Counted from the stretch's first letter, positions 1-5,808 are shown. The stretch: 41,116 bases of DNA from Phragmitibacter sp. (GCA_025361865.1 JANYJH010000377.1:1-41116), one strand, 5' to 3'. Notes: generated by a model not told the origin, from the letters alone. A program made the numbers and translations.

Positions 1-121
1 ATTGACGGCCTGATCGGCGGCCTGATCGGCGGCCTGTTCGGTGGCCTGTTCGGTGGCCTGATTGACGGCCTGATAGACGGCCTGACGGGTGGCCTGATTG
101 ACGGCCTGTTCGGTGGCCTGT
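1..121. repeat. Terminal direct repeat, left copy (assembly overlap)
   Basis: These 121 bases are identical, base for base, to 40996-41116. Joining the ends through this overlap keeps the 12-bp repeat register and the reading frame of the gene that crosses the junction, giving exactly 568 codons including stop. That is what a circular assembly graph cut open with a k-mer-sized overlap looks like. A true short terminal redundancy inside a coding repeat is less likely but is not excluded. Confidence 0.9.
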
Positions 122-441
122 TCGGTGGCCTGACGGGTGGCCTGATAGACGGCCTGACGGGTGGCCTGATTGACGGCCTGTTCGGTGGCCTGATTGAAGG
201 CCTGTTCGGTGGCCTGTTCGGTGGCCTGACGGGCGGCCTGATTGACGGCCTGATAGACGGCCTGATCGGCGGCCTGACTGGTGGCCTGATTGACGGCCTG
301 TTCGGTGGCCTGTTCGGTGGCCTGATAGACGGCCTGACGGGTGGCCTGATTGACGGCCTGTTCGGTGGCCTGATAGACGGCCTGATAGACGGCCTGATCG
401 GTGGCCTGATTGACGGCCTGATTGACGGCCTGACGGGTGGC
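1..441. repeat. 12-bp tandem repeat array, left part
   Basis: About 37 head-to-tail units of GGCCTG followed by six variable bases drawn from a small set (ATTGAC, TTCGGT, ACGGGT, ATAGAC, ATCGGC; rarely ATTGAA, ACGGGC, ACTGGT, ATCGGT). The array continues at 40807-40995 across the circle junction, about 52 units in all. On the minus strand it is coding: each unit gives x-x-Gln-Ala. The constant half CAGGCC shows no synonymous change anywhere that I could see, which points to recent homogenisation. Confidence 0.95.
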
Positions 442-702
442 ATCACCAAAAGTCTTACGCAGATACCAGCCGCACGCCGCGAATCCCGCAGCGAATATGG
501 CGACAAAAGGAGATGGGACGAAAACAACCCTGCCATGCCAAGGAAGGTTGGCAGCTTCGTATTGTCCCTTCAAGGTGGCGACCATCACGTCGCGATCAAC
601 GCTATCCATTGGATCGGTGCTCATGGCATTGGCGATCCATTTGTCAGCCCAAGGCTTAAGTTGCGCGCGATGCTCTTCTGTAAGTGTGTATTCTTTGCTC
701 AT
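1..702 (-). CDS. QA-tetrapeptide repeat membrane protein, N-terminal part (continues at the other contig end)
   Basis: N-terminal part of one gene that reads from 702 down to 1 and then from 40995 down to 39994 (567 residues when the circle is closed). Residues 1-87 are a non-repetitive domain beginning MSKEYTLTEEHRAQLKPWAD, with a hydrophobic segment at about 59-80 followed by basic LRK, so probably one membrane span. About 210 residues of x-x-Q-A repeats follow (VNQA, TEQA, TRQA, VYQA, ADQA). It lies 32 bases downstream of the RQGDVLL gene in the leftward early operon. I recall proteins with this kind of N-terminus, a variable repeat and a DUF6745-like C-terminus from other phages and bacteria; their function is unknown. 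The ATG at 702 is the first start in the frame. Confidence 0.85.
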   Translation of the reverse strand, partial: MSKEYTLTEEHRAQLKPWADKWIANAMSTDPMDSVDRDVMVATLKGQYEAANLPWHGRVVFVPSPFVAIFAAGFAACGWYLRKTFGDATRQAVNQAVNQATDQAVYQAVYQATEQAVNQATRQAVYQATEQATEQAVNQATSQAADQAVYQAVNQAARQATEQATEQAFNQATEQAVNQATRQAVYQATRQATEQATEQAVNQATRQAVYQAVNQATEQATEQAADQAADQAVN

Positions 703-734
703 AATAGTGTGTTCTTGAATTGATAAAAAAAGGC

Positions 735-1058
735 TTAGTCCGCTACGTTGCGGATGGCTTCCGGCGTGTATTCGCGCTGGCGAATCCCTAGATAGATACC
801 CGGGGGGATTGGGATAGCGGTATGCTCCTGATGCTCCAGAGAGGAGCCTGGTTTTACTTTTACAACCAGTCCACCGCCAGCATCGGAGTAGTCACTGGCT
901 TTGGAGCGCGGGAAGCTATGATGATGCCCCGTCGCTTCTCCATGAGCGAGGATGACACGGCCCTTGGTCGTGCGGACTTTAAGGCCATCGGTGGATTGCT
1001 CCGTAGCGATAAGCAGGACATCGCCTTGGCGATAAGATGGTTTGGCTTTGGTTTTCAT
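735..1058 (-). CDS. Conserved RQGDVLL/GEATGH-type small protein
   Basis: 107 residues. The family is recognisable by RQGDVLL near the N-terminus (10-16), GEATGHHH (40-47), a middle ending LEHQEHTAIPIPPGIY (74-89) and the C-terminus IRQREYTPEAIRNV (92-105). Proteins of this pattern occur widely in phages and bacteria, and as I recall often next to DUF6745-type repeat proteins, as here. No biochemical function is known to me. The frame is open further upstream, but that part overlaps the preceding gene; the ATG at 1058 begins MKTKAKPSYRQGD just after that gene stops at 1079, so I chose it. The His-rich GHHH plus HQEH could bind metal; that is a guess. Confidence 0.75.
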   Translation of the reverse strand: MKTKAKPSYRQGDVLLIATEQSTDGLKVRTTKGRVILAHGEATGHHHSFPRSKASDYSDAGGGLVVKVKPGSSLEHQEHTAIPIPPGIYLGIRQREYTPEAIRNVAD

Positions 1059-1078
1059 ATGATTTGAACTGAACTGAG

Positions 1079-1456
1079 TTACTGACAGGCAAGGCATCGC
1101 TTGCACTTTGGCTGGAAGGTTGTAGCCGCCATCCATGCCGCGAACTTGGGGATTTTAGCCCCACAGGCTGAGCGTCCTTTAATGATCAAATGCGCGGTTT
1201 GAGTGTAGGTGATGCACTCCATCCATTGGGGTTTCATCGTGGCGCGCCAGATCACCAAGCTTTCTGGCGTTAACAGGTCAACCGTTGGATAAACCCGAGC
1301 AATGAACCGATTGAGAGCATCCAGCCGCACCCTCTGCCCTCGGCCACTTCCCACCGTGCGCAAGTGCGCCCGATGCCGCCGAATCGTCACCGGATTTTTG
1401 CGCACATAGGCGGAAACCTCAGCGAGCGTTAGATACGTTTCGAGTTCAGAGGCCAT
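1079..1456 (-). CDS. HTH DNA-binding protein with C-terminal zinc-ribbon-like tail
   Basis: 125 residues from the ATG at 1456. Residues 10-35 (LTLAEVSAYVRKNPVTIRRH) look like a winged-helix excisionase/HTH_17 domain: a helix-turn-helix beginning with a typical LAEVSAYV, then VRLDALNRFI. The C-terminal half carries H89, C98, C118, C121 and C124 (TAHL, SACG, KCKRCLAC), a pattern seen in small phage zinc-binding proteins. It is the third gene of the leftward early operon, so it could be an excisionase or an early regulator. The DNA-binding call is fairly firm; the zinc role is inferred from spacing only. The frame stays open upstream to 1534, but that part is proline-rich overlap with the previous gene and was left out. 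Confidence 0.7.
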   Translation of the reverse strand: MASELETYLTLAEVSAYVRKNPVTIRRHRAHLRTVGSGRGQRVRLDALNRFIARVYPTVDLLTPESLVIWRATMKPQWMECITYTQTAHLIIKGRSACGAKIPKFAAWMAATTFQPKCKRCLACQ

Positions 1457-1463
1457 CGGCGGA

Positions 1464-1682
1464 TTAATGGTTGAGCAGTTGCTTGGCGATGGCCAAGGCG
1501 ATGGCGGCGAACCCACCCCAGATAAACACCCCAAGATTGACCGCGTGAGTTGGTCGGCTCTCGTCGCGCAAATAACGGCGGCGATTACAGCCGTTGATTC
1601 CTGGGTCAGGGAGAACCAGCTTCCGGCTGGCGTTGTTTGCCCGCGCGATGTGCAGGAGTGGATTGTATTCGTGTTTGGACAT
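1464..1682 (-). CDS. Small single-TM protein of the early operon
   Basis: 72 residues, starting MSKHEYNPLLHIARAN. The N-terminal 45 residues are polar and basic (GCNRRRYLRDESRP), followed by one hydrophobic segment at about 49-66 (LGVFIWGGFAAIALAIA) and a short tail. No family recognised. The start is set by coupling: TGATG, where the stop of the upstream RHH gene (1682-1684) shares a base with this ATG (1680-1682). As a tail-anchored early protein it could act at the membrane in exclusion or replication; nothing in the sequence decides that. Confidence 0.6.
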   Translation of the reverse strand: MSKHEYNPLLHIARANNASRKLVLPDPGINGCNRRRYLRDESRPTHAVNLGVFIWGGFAAIALAIAKQLLNH

Positions 1683-1822
1683 CATTTCGTGAGTTGAGGT
1701 TTCTTGAGAGCTTCCTCGATCCAAACATTCATCTGGGCTGAGAGGGAGCGACGTTGCTCTTTTGCTTTTGCACGCGCCTTATTAAGGAGCGGCGGCGGGA
1801 GTTTGATTGTTACATTGGCCAT
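1682..1822 (-). CDS. Small ribbon-helix-helix (CopG/Arc-like) regulator
   Basis: 46 residues, MANVTIKLPPPLLNKARAKA onward, ending KKPQLTK. The pattern is a short beta strand (VTIKL, 4-8), a Pro break, helix A (LLNKARAKAKEQ), then RSLSAQ and helix B (MNVWIEEALKK), the ribbon-helix-helix fold used by Arc, Mnt, CopG and antitoxins. It is the first gene of the leftward early operon, reading away from the divergent RHH gene at 1919. Two perfect palindromes lie between them. It is probably an autoregulator of the leftward promoter. ATG at 1822; no Shine-Dalgarno. Stop and next start overlap as TGATG, so the downstream gene is translationally coupled. Confidence 0.75.
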   Translation of the reverse strand: MANVTIKLPPPLLNKARAKAKEQRRSLSAQMNVWIEEALKKPQLTK

Positions 1823-1852
1823 ATAGAGATGGGTTGTCTGTGTTATAGATTA

Positions 1853-1869
1853 ACACTGTAATACAGTGT
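1853..1869. promoter_or_regulatory. Perfect 17-bp palindrome, operator candidate O1
   Basis: ACACTGTA-A-TACAGTGT, eight-base arms around one central base. It sits in the likely leftward promoter, about 31 bases upstream of the small RHH start codon. RHH dimers typically bind such short inverted half-sites. Confidence 0.75.
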
Positions 1870-1894
1870 AGGCAAGTTTTTTAATTGATTTATT

Positions 1895-1909
1895 TATTAC
1901 ATTGTAATA
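1895..1909. promoter_or_regulatory. Perfect 15-bp palindrome, operator candidate O2
   Basis: TATTACA-T-TGTAATA, seven-base arms around one central base, ending nine bases before the ATG of the rightward RHH gene. It shares the TGTAAT/ATTACA core with the neighbouring 17-bp palindrome (which contains TGTAATA), so both could be bound by one protein or by two related ones. Confidence 0.7.
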
Positions 1910-1918
1910 TAGTTGGGT

Positions 1919-2233
1919 ATGAAGACCCCACAAAAGAAGATGACTCAACGCGCAACAGGGAAGACGGCTACCAGCATTTCCATGTCCGAAGAGACCTTGA
2001 AGCAAGCCAAAGCAGCAGCGGAAGCGGACGGAAGAACCCTATCAAACTGGCTTGAGCAGTTGATACGAAATGCAGTCAAGATGGTCATCATCTCCCTCCT
2101 CCTTCACTCTGCCTACGCCTTTACCCAGCGCCCCGATATGTCGCAACGTGGCATTGAGCGGGCCGTATCCGTAGGAGCCAAGATGATGCACCGTAACGTC
2201 CTTGCCCTAATCCGCGACATCCGATCCGCTTAG
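1919..2233 (+). CDS. Ribbon-helix-helix repressor candidate with unusual hydrophobic C-terminal half
   Basis: 104 residues from the ATG at 1919. Residues 15-52 (KTATSISMSEETLKQAKAAA, then DGRTLSNWLEQLIRNAVK) are a classic RHH domain: strand TSISM, helix A, GRT turn, helix B. From residue 54 the protein turns hydrophobic (KMVIISLLLHSAYAFTQ, 54-70) and then basic to the end, which is not typical of RHH repressors. Codon starts at 1913 (TTG) and at MTQR (1940, with AAAAGAAG upstream) are alternatives. Being the only rightward gene of the switch and lying next to the integrase makes it the best candidate for the lysogeny repressor in the absence of a CI-type gene. Confidence 0.7.
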   Translation: MKTPQKKMTQRATGKTATSISMSEETLKQAKAAAEADGRTLSNWLEQLIRNAVKMVIISLLLHSAYAFTQRPDMSQRGIERAVSVGAKMMHRNVLALIRDIRSA

Positions 2234-2355
2234 GACTAATTACAAACACGATCATGACGACAGGCTATCATGCCAGCTTCACGACAAGCCATAGTGTAAA
2301 CACCCTAGTCTGAACAGGTTGACAATCGCATTTACGCGCGATAAAACGTCCCTAT

Positions 2356-2370
2356 CTTATTGATAATAAG
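2356..2370. repeat. Inverted repeat between convergent genes
   Basis: CTTATT-GAT-AATAAG. It sits in the 180-base gap (2234-2413) between the rightward RHH gene and the leftward lipoprotein gene, where a bidirectional terminator would be expected. The stem is AT-only apart from the ends and has no T-tract, so the terminator role is weak. I see nothing else in this gap. Confidence 0.35.
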
Positions 2371-2413
2371 CTCTTTATAAAGGCGGCAACAGCGGGAGAA
2401 AGAGCTTCACGGA

Positions 2414-2926
2414 TCAGCGTAGATAAAGAGTTCCGTTTCGCTCAGTGGTCGCTTGAGTCTTCGGCTCCAAAGTAGCGACAGAAGGCTTTGCTGGGGCGGC
2501 TGCGGCAGACCTCTTGCGTTTCTCCACCGCGAATTTATACAAAGGCCCGCTACACCCTTGAACAGCGCCAATCTGACCACCCCAACTAGACCCTTTCACA
2601 ATGCCAGCTTCATTGGTGAGAATCTTGATGTTTGCCGAGTAGGAAGTTGGGATGATTTCCGTGTAATTGGTTGTGATCGTAACAGGGGTAAATCCAACCA
2701 AGCCCGTGCTAACCGCTCGCTGAGGGATGAAATCCACCCCCGAACCATTCATTGACCAAGAGTAAAGCGTATCGCTGCCCATGCTCATGCGAGAGGTTGG
2801 GTATCCCAGCACTTGAAATGCCGCGCTGACAGGCTCTCCTTTAAGGGCTTTAAGGCCCTCATTAACGTGAGTAGTTACGCAGCCAACAAGGAATGCTGAA
2901 ATCAGCAGAAAAAAACCATATCTCAT
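2414..2926 (-). CDS. Predicted outer-membrane/periplasmic lipoprotein
   Basis: 170 residues. Start MRYGFFLLISAFLVGC: short basic N-region, hydrophobic core and lipobox LVGC with the lipidated Cys at 16, so a signal-peptidase II substrate. The mature part has a small SmpA/BamE-like feel (LKALKGEPVSAAFQVLGYPT, then YSWSMNG), a domain common in outer-membrane lipoproteins, and ends in an Ala/Pro/Lys-rich tail. Lying alone between the repressor and the integrase, opposite to both, it looks like a lysogenic-conversion gene, perhaps for superinfection exclusion; that role is inference. A start eight residues upstream (2947) exists but would add charged residues ahead of the signal. Confidence 0.7.
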   Translation of the reverse strand: MRYGFFLLISAFLVGCVTTHVNEGLKALKGEPVSAAFQVLGYPTSRMSMGSDTLYSWSMNGSGVDFIPQRAVSTGLVGFTPVTITTNYTEIIPTSYSANIKILTNEAGIVKGSSWGGQIGAVQGCSGPLYKFAVEKRKRSAAAAPAKPSVATLEPKTQATTERNGTLYLR

Positions 2927-2991
2927 CCGTCGATCTTGCCAAAGCAAAACAATAGCGCAACAATAAAGCGCAGTTACCGAACAGTTGCAGC

Positions 2992-3009
2992 GCCCGAAAA
3001 CTGCCCGAA
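2992..3009. repeat. Two GCCCGAA repeats 11 bp apart upstream of the integrase gene
   Basis: GCCCGAA at 2992-2998 and 3003-3009. The same heptamer recurs four times at 3189-3226. One-turn spacing suggests protein binding on one DNA face; integrase arm sites are the obvious guess. Confidence 0.5.
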
Positions 3010-3070
3010 AGCCTCGCCATCCCTTGCTACGTATGCATTCCCACAGGCCTTACAATCCTGATGGCTACTA

Positions 3071-3091
3071 TCGCAACCCGTAGGGCTGCGA
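3071..3091. repeat. Hairpin/inverted repeat upstream of the integrase gene
   Basis: TCGCAACCC and GGGCTGCGA flank a three-base GTA loop; eight of nine positions pair. There is no T-tract, so it is not a normal terminator. It lies in the 221-base gap 2927-3147 between the lipoprotein and integrase genes and could belong to the phage attachment site. The att core itself cannot be identified without the host junctions. Confidence 0.35.
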
Positions 3092-3147
3092 GCGCATGAA
3101 AGCCTCTTGCGCCTTGATAGAGTGCGCTTTCCGTGCAAATAGAGTGC

Positions 3148-4311
3148 ATGAACCGTGCATTAAAGAAACATTCCAGAGTTGAGCTAGCGCCCGAAGAGCG
3201 CCCGAAATTGCCCGAAGCTGCCCGAAACTACGTTTCCCATGAGGGGCGTAAATTCCCGCTCATCCGTGACAATGGGGGACTGTGGCGGATGCGCTCACGC
3301 TCGAAGTCTCACGCGGTTGATGTAGGCTTGGGCACAACGAATTTATCGGCAGCAAAGATCATCGCGAAAGCGGCTTTAGAAAACCGACCTGAAAAGCATC
3401 GGCGAGGAGCGAAGACGTTGGAAGATTTGGCAAAGTTCTATCAGTCGCAGGCTCCACGGCGATGCAATGATACGACCGCAGCGAACAATATAGGACGGCT
3501 GCGAACGGTAGTCAGAACGGCATTGAAGAAAGAATTGGCGAATGTTCGAGACTCTGAACTCACCTGCTCTTTATGGCCAGCGTTCGTCGCCGTGAAGCAT
3601 AATGGAAAGGCTGACTTCGCTACAAGACGACCTGAGAATGAGGCGATCAATGCGGCGATGCGCACCGCAGCGGCGCTGTTTACGGAAAGGTTGCTGCCGA
3701 TCTATAAGGAAGCAGGCTTCCAGCTTGCCGCAAGCGTGGGAACCGTGCAGTGGCTCCCTATCATGGCGCATTCACCAAAGCCCGCTGATGATGAAGCGCT
3801 TATCGAAGCATGGGAGGATATGGAGGAGGATGATCTTCGACGCCCTTTGTGGCTCGCTATCGGCTTGGCACGGTTCGCTGGGTTGAGGCGTTCGGAGATC
3901 GAGCACGCCCGAAGGTCTTGGCTGGTAGAGCGTAAGGGCAGGCCCTACATTGAGCTAAGGGATAGACCGGAGGAAAACTACCTCACCAAGACGGGGAAGC
4001 CCTACCGCGCTCTCATCCTTTCAGACGCTCTTGCGGAGAAGCTTAAAGCGGTGCCGGACGGGGAATTCCTAGTGCCCCTGCCCACTCACTCACGTCATAA
4101 TTGGTTCGTTGCGGAACCGCAAGCGTGGGTGGCTCAATTCACCAGCGCCCCGCATCCGTTGCATCGCCTGCGTGGGCTTTATGCGGATCAGATCAAGGAA
4201 CTGACGGAAGATGCTGTTGCGGCCCATTTGGCGGGGGTCAAAGCGGCATCCAATGCGCTTGGGCACACGAACACGAAAACGACGGTCAACCACTACCTTT
4301 CAGGAGACTGA
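3148..4311 (+). CDS. int: Tyrosine-family integrase
   Basis: Site-specific recombinase that would insert and excise the prophage. Numbered from the in-frame GTG at 3133 (392 residues; I place the start at the ATG 3148, five codons on). The catalytic domain shows R252 in AGLRRSE, a TKTGKPYRALIL beta-hairpin with K286 or K289, H344 and R347 in HRLRGLY, H378 in LGHTNTKTT and the nucleophile Y388 in NHYLS: the full R-K-H-R-H-Y set, so it should be active. The N-terminal 90 residues contain an APEERPKLPEAAR stretch produced by phased GCCCGAA repeats in the DNA. It is the largest rightward gene, alone between the lipoprotein and the lysis end of the late operon, and its last 12 bases overlap the convergent endolysin gene. 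Confidence 0.92.
   Translation: MNRALKKHSRVELAPEERPKLPEAARNYVSHEGRKFPLIRDNGGLWRMRSRSKSHAVDVGLGTTNLSAAKIIAKAALENRPEKHRRGAKTLEDLAKFYQSQAPRRCNDTTAANNIGRLRTVVRTALKKELANVRDSELTCSLWPAFVAVKHNGKADFATRRPENEAINAAMRTAAALFTERLLPIYKEAGFQLAASVGTVQWLPIMAHSPKPADDEALIEAWEDMEEDDLRRPLWLAIGLARFAGLRRSEIEHARRSWLVERKGRPYIELRDRPEENYLTKTGKPYRALILSDALAEKLKAVPDGEFLVPLPTHSRHNWFVAEPQAWVAQFTSAPHPLHRLRGLYADQIKELTEDAVAAHLAGVKAASNALGHTNTKTTVNHYLSGD
3189..3226. repeat. Four helically phased GCCCGAA repeats inside the 5' end of int
   Basis: GCCCGAA at 3189, 3200, 3210 and 3220: spacings of 11, 10 and 10 bases. The spacing changes by a base, so the reading frame differs between copies (PEE, RPK, LPE, ARN); the DNA motif, not the peptide, is what is conserved. 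With the two copies at 2992 and 3003 this makes six sites around the integrase start. Confidence 0.65.
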
Positions 4312-4857
4312 GCCGAGAAACTTACGCAAGTCAGCGTCACGTTGTAACCAGCCGAGAAGGAAGCGCTCATCATTCGCGTAATGGCTCGCCAAGAATCGGA
4401 ACCGCGTATCACGCTGCCCGATAAATAGCGTCACCATCTCATTCAGGTTTGCCGAAGCCAAAGCCGCAAGACTGATGGGGCCTAACACGCCATCCTCTTT
4501 CAGGAAGGGTTTGTTGCCATGCGACGGCGCGATGTTGTAGGCGTGTTGCAACCAGAGGTTGGCGTTGCCACCGTTCACCCACACATCGAAAGCGCAGATG
4601 GCCAGCTTATCTGGCAGCGCGTCCAAGTTATGCGCATCCCAGTAAGTCTTTCGGTAGATGCTTACGGCTTGCGATTTCGTGAGATGGACAATGTCCACAT
4701 CGGGATGTGACCTTTGATCAATGCCATACTTCGTTAGTCCGCCTGCGTCGCCAGATACATTCTCGACGACGACGTAGTTTTCATCTCCCCAATGTCCTCG
4801 AGCGTAGGCGTTCTCATGCGGAAGCACGAAGGCGATGGCGCGGTCAAAAGGTGTCAT
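4300..4857 (-). CDS. Endolysin, GH108 N-acetylmuramidase type
   Basis: 185 residues. It cleaves peptidoglycan at the end of infection. The N-terminus FDRAIAFVLPHENAYARG with E15, followed by GDAGGLTKYGI (36-46), matches the glycoside hydrolase 108 signature, where the Glu of HE(G)G is catalytic; here Asn-Ala replaces the usual Gly-Gly. The region after KTYWDAHNLDALPDKLA and the segment DGVLGPISLAAL, ending in a Trp/Asp-rich tail, fit the PG_binding_3 domain that usually follows. No signal peptide, so it needs the holin encoded just upstream, with which it overlaps by four bases (ATGA). Last gene of the late operon, convergent with int. Confidence 0.88.
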   Translation of the reverse strand: MTPFDRAIAFVLPHENAYARGHWGDENYVVVENVSGDAGGLTKYGIDQRSHPDVDIVHLTKSQAVSIYRKTYWDAHNLDALPDKLAICAFDVWVNGGNANLWLQHAYNIAPSHGNKPFLKEDGVLGPISLAALASANLNEMVTLFIGQRDTRFRFLASHYANDERFLLGWLQRDADLRKFLGSVS

Positions 4858-5150
4858 GGTTCAATGATCGCTTTAGGCGCGGCGTGAGCGGCGAAAAAAC
4901 TCTGGGTAAACTCGATACCCAGCGTCAGCGCGGCGACGATGCCAGCCGTTACCGTGGGGATGAGGTTGGTATCATCTGGATGGATGTGGTTGGCTAGGTA
5001 GGTGCCCGCCATCGCAGCGGCCATGCCTGCGTATTTGAGCCCCTGTCGCCGAGCCCAGCCGGAGGAGATGAAGACATTCAGGATGCCGATGTAGAACGCT
5101 GGTTCAGACGAGTCCTTTGGCTGGGTGGGAATCATGAGGTTCGCAGGCAT
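4854..5150 (-). CDS. Holin candidate
   Basis: 98 residues with up to three hydrophobic stretches: about 18-30 (AFYIGILNVFISS), 40-56 (YAGMAAAMAGTYLANHI) and 66-90 (PTVTAGIVAALTLGIEFTQS onward). Charged residues lie between them. Size, membrane content and position directly ahead of the endolysin, with ATGA overlap, fit a holin that opens the inner membrane. No family recognised by sequence. Confidence 0.7.
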   Translation of the reverse strand: MPANLMIPTQPKDSSEPAFYIGILNVFISSGWARRQGLKYAGMAAAMAGTYLANHIHPDDTNLIPTVTAGIVAALTLGIEFTQSFFAAHAAPKAIIEP

Positions 5151-5158
5151 AATCAGGG

Positions 5159-5563
5159 CTAGACTGAGGTGTTCAAGACTTGCTGGAGGATGGAAGGTGG
5201 CGGTGTTAGCGGCACCGCATTCACAAAAGGGCTGGATACCAGACGGGTAGCTGCCTCCGTGACTGCGGTTTGCGCGACTTCCTCAATCTGTTGCTCGAAA
5301 GGTTTCAAGACCTCTGGCGTCTTTGCTTGCAGGTTCGTGAAGACGATCTTTACCAGCGCGTGAGCTATTGCCTCGCCGATCTTGAACAGGCTGGCGATGA
5401 TGCCCGCGACGAGGAAATGCTTCTCGCTCCCGCTCTTGTCCGCAGAAACGGGGTCAAGATTGACGAGAGCTATTTGTCCTTCAATGACGGAGGTCACGGA
5501 AGGAGTGAGGAGCTTATGATACTCCGCTGTGATGCTGGCTTCGAGGCGTTGGAAGAAGTTCAT
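5159..5563 (-). CDS. Lysis-region protein of unknown function, one amphipathic/hydrophobic segment
   Basis: 134 residues. After a polar N-terminus (MNFFQRLEASITAEYHKLLT) there is a moderately hydrophobic stretch at about 50-75 (FLVAGIIASLFKIGEAIAHALVKIVF), then a coiled-coil-like Glu/Gln-rich part and a Pro-rich end. The ATGA overlap with the upstream spanin-like gene (5560-5563) fixes the start. It may assist lysis (pinholin or antiholin) or may be a tail-associated membrane protein; I do not recognise it. Confidence 0.6.
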   Translation of the reverse strand: MNFFQRLEASITAEYHKLLTPSVTSVIEGQIALVNLDPVSADKSGSEKHFLVAGIIASLFKIGEAIAHALVKIVFTNLQAKTPEVLKPFEQQIEEVAQTAVTEAATRLVSSPFVNAVPLTPPPSILQQVLNTSV

Positions 5564-5808
5564 AATCCGATAAATACCGAGGCTTTACTGAGAATTCCCG
5601 CGAGGCTTTCCCCGAGGTTGGTGAGGATGTTCGTGGGTTGCTCCCGCTGGATTTCGACGACAAACGTAGGGCCATCTTTCACCGTGTAGTTCACGATGTG
5701 GGGCGGTAGCGGCGTGCTCGAACAGCTTGCCAGAAAGAAGCTGAAGAGAAAGAGAAGCTGGCCGGGCAATCTGACTTTTGCCGTGTGGCCCCGCAGGCCT
5801 TTAACCAT
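5560..5808 (-). CDS. Possible internal in-frame start: o-spanin-like lipoprotein
   Basis: 82 residues if translated from the internal ATG at 5808 (MVKGLRGHTAKVRLPGQLLF). It has a textbook lipoprotein signal: five basic or polar-basic residues, a hydrophobic core, and LASC with the Cys at residue 29, followed by SSTPLPPH. Upstream on the minus strand is GGCAAAGAACTG, a poor ribosome site, so internal initiation is uncertain. Alternatively the segment is just a third membrane span of the longer protein. Confidence 0.4.
   Translation of the reverse strand: MVKGLRGHTAKVRLPGQLLFLFSFFLASCSSTPLPPHIVNYTVKDGPTFVVEIQREQPTNILTNLGESLAGILSKASVFIGL

Larger units (their letters stand above)
1823..1918. promoter_or_regulatory. 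Divergent promoter/operator region of the RHH switch
   Basis: 96 bases between two divergent RHH genes, strongly AT-rich compared with its surroundings. On the minus strand TTGCCT and TAATCT sit exactly 17 bases apart with the 17-bp palindrome 1853-1869 as the whole spacer; TATAAC (minus strand, 1847-1842) is another possible -10. On the plus strand TAATAT at 1905-1910 overlaps the second palindrome and would start RNA at about 1916-1918, right at the ATG at 1919, so the rightward mRNA may be leaderless. Promoter hexamers are my reading and imperfect; the palindromes are certain. Confidence 0.6.

Noticed and set aside
1-441. CRISPR-like array
   Set aside because: The units are 12-bp head-to-tail repeats without spacers of constant length, keep an open reading frame on the minus strand, and have no cas genes nearby.
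437-718. Rightward ORF over the N-terminal domain of the repeat protein
   Set aside because: It is antisense to a better supported gene (MSKEYTLTEEHR start, membrane span, repeats) and has no recognisable content.
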